From NCBI GenBank assembly GCA_045660225.1, contig JAZRDK010000055.1, positions 1-6,439 on the forward strand: DNA of 6,439 bases, read 5' to 3'. The translations under genes were made by a program, and so were the position numbers. Position 1 is the first letter of the stretch. Every line of letters starts with the position of its first letter. Shown here piece after piece: positions 5,760 through 6,439 of the stretch. Under the pieces are notes generated by a model. It made no database searches and had not been told where the DNA came from. It saw nothing but the letters and a program-made list of their open reading frames with translations. Source of the DNA: Scatosoma sp045660225. Its GTDB lineage: Bacteria > Bacillota > Clostridia > Christensenellales > Borkfalkiaceae.

Positions 5760-6439
5760 ATGCAAAGAAAGAAAGAATGTGTAGCTATGCTTTTGGCAGG
5801 CGGACAGGGCAGTAGACTCTACGCTTTGACCACGAACATTGCAAAACCTGCCGTTGCGTTCGGCGCGAAGTATCGTATTATCGATTTTCCGCTTTCGAAT
5901 TGTATCAATTCGGGCATCGATACGGTAGGCGTTTTGACGCAATACCAGCCGTTGATTCTCAACGAATACATCGGCAACGGCCAACCGTGGGATTTGGACA
6001 GAAACTACGGTGGCGTACATATCTTATCGCCGTATCAGGCGAAAGTTCGCTCGTCTTGGTATGAAGGCACGGCAAACGCTATCTATCAAAACTTGAACTT
6101 TATGAAGATGTACAATCCCGAATACGTACTTATCTTGTCGGGCGACCACATCTACAAAATGGATTATGCGGCAATGTTGAAGGCGCATAAGAAAACGAAC
6201 GCGGATTGTACCATCGCCGCCATCAACGTACCTTTAAGCGAAGCTTCGCGTTTTGGTATTCTCAACACCAACCCTGACGGCTCGATTTATCAATTCGAAG
6301 AAAAACCCAAACAGCCGAAGAGCACGCTTGCCTCTATGGGGATTTATATCTTCACGGCGGAAAAGCTCTTCCAATACTTAGAGGCAGACGAGGCAAATCC
6401 CAACTCATCGAAGGACTTCGGGAAAGACGTTCTTCCCGC
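5760..6439 (+). CDS. glgC: Glucose-1-phosphate adenylyltransferase (ADP-glucose pyrophosphorylase), 5' part
   Basis: The open frame runs from ATG 5760 to the window edge: 226 full codons, a little over half of a typical ~380-430-aa GlgC. The enzyme makes ADP-glucose and pyrophosphate from ATP and glucose-1-phosphate, the committed and usually allosterically controlled step of bacterial glycogen synthesis. The nucleotidyltransferase fold shows GGQGSRL (14-20, R19), then KPAVAFGAKYRIIDFPLSNC from K29, WYEGTANA (W100-A107), LSGDHIYKMDY with metal-binding D129, and FEEKPK (179-184) with K182 at the glucose-1-phosphate-binding lysine. The usual FGGKYR glycine is alanine here (A36), a mild variant. 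The start is fixed by AAAGGGGAG (5744-5752), seven bases upstream. It is translationally close to glgB and probably co-transcribed from the 3759-3787 promoter. The C-terminal beta-helix domain, and hence its regulatory type, is outside the window. Confidence 0.96.
   Translation, partial: MQRKKECVAMLLAGGQGSRLYALTTNIAKPAVAFGAKYRIIDFPLSNCINSGIDTVGVLTQYQPLILNEYIGNGQPWDLDRNYGGVHILSPYQAKVRSSWYEGTANAIYQNLNFMKMYNPEYVLILSGDHIYKMDYAAMLKAHKKTNADCTIAAINVPLSEASRFGILNTNPDGSIYQFEEKPKQPKSTLASMGIYIFTAEKLFQYLEADEANPNSSKDFGKDVLP

Noticed and set aside
5754..6020. 88-codon minus-strand frame at the glgB-glgC junction
   Set aside because: It opposes the clearly conserved N-terminal part of GlgC and covers its ribosome binding site. 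No independent support.

Overview
The window looks like ordinary chromosome from a bacterium of the Bacillota, probably Clostridia. This is an inference from the moderately AT-rich DNA, strong G-rich ribosome binding sites, near-consensus TTGAnn-N17-TATAAT promoters, rho-independent terminators, an encoded tRNA CCA end, a Pol I with a degenerate proofreading domain, and a glgB-glgC glycogen cluster. The species cannot be named from the sequence.

Layout, left to right. (1) Positions 1-196 hold a minus-strand tRNA-Leu(CAA) unit with its own promoter and terminator. Its acceptor stem is oddly mispaired. (2) Positions 237-3625 hold a plus-strand polA-coaE unit: a promoter, DNA polymerase I (859 aa), a 72-bp gap, dephospho-CoA kinase (197 aa) and a strong terminator. 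Short GTTTCAC/GTGAAAC repeats, paired at exactly 14-bp spacing, flank coaE on both sides. (3) Positions 3626-3847 are non-coding and regulatory. They hold two near-identical palindromic 15-mers around a TATAAT, a near-consensus promoter, and a hairpin at the predicted 5' end of the glgB leader. (4) Positions 3848-6439 hold glgB (branching enzyme, 630 aa) and, 19 bp later, the 5' part of glgC (ADP-glucose pyrophosphorylase), which runs off the right edge.

The two gene sets are functionally separate. polA and coaE are housekeeping genes (DNA repair and Okazaki-fragment maturation; last step of CoA synthesis). glgC makes ADP-glucose and glgB adds the alpha-1,6 branches in glycogen synthesis. The missing partners (glycogen synthase glgA, often glgD and glgP) would be expected beyond the right edge. 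No mobile element, CRISPR array or defence system is visible, and all four protein genes look intact apart from the edge truncation of glgC. The points worth a second look are the tRNA acceptor stem, the coaE-flanking repeats and the palindrome pair upstream of glgB.
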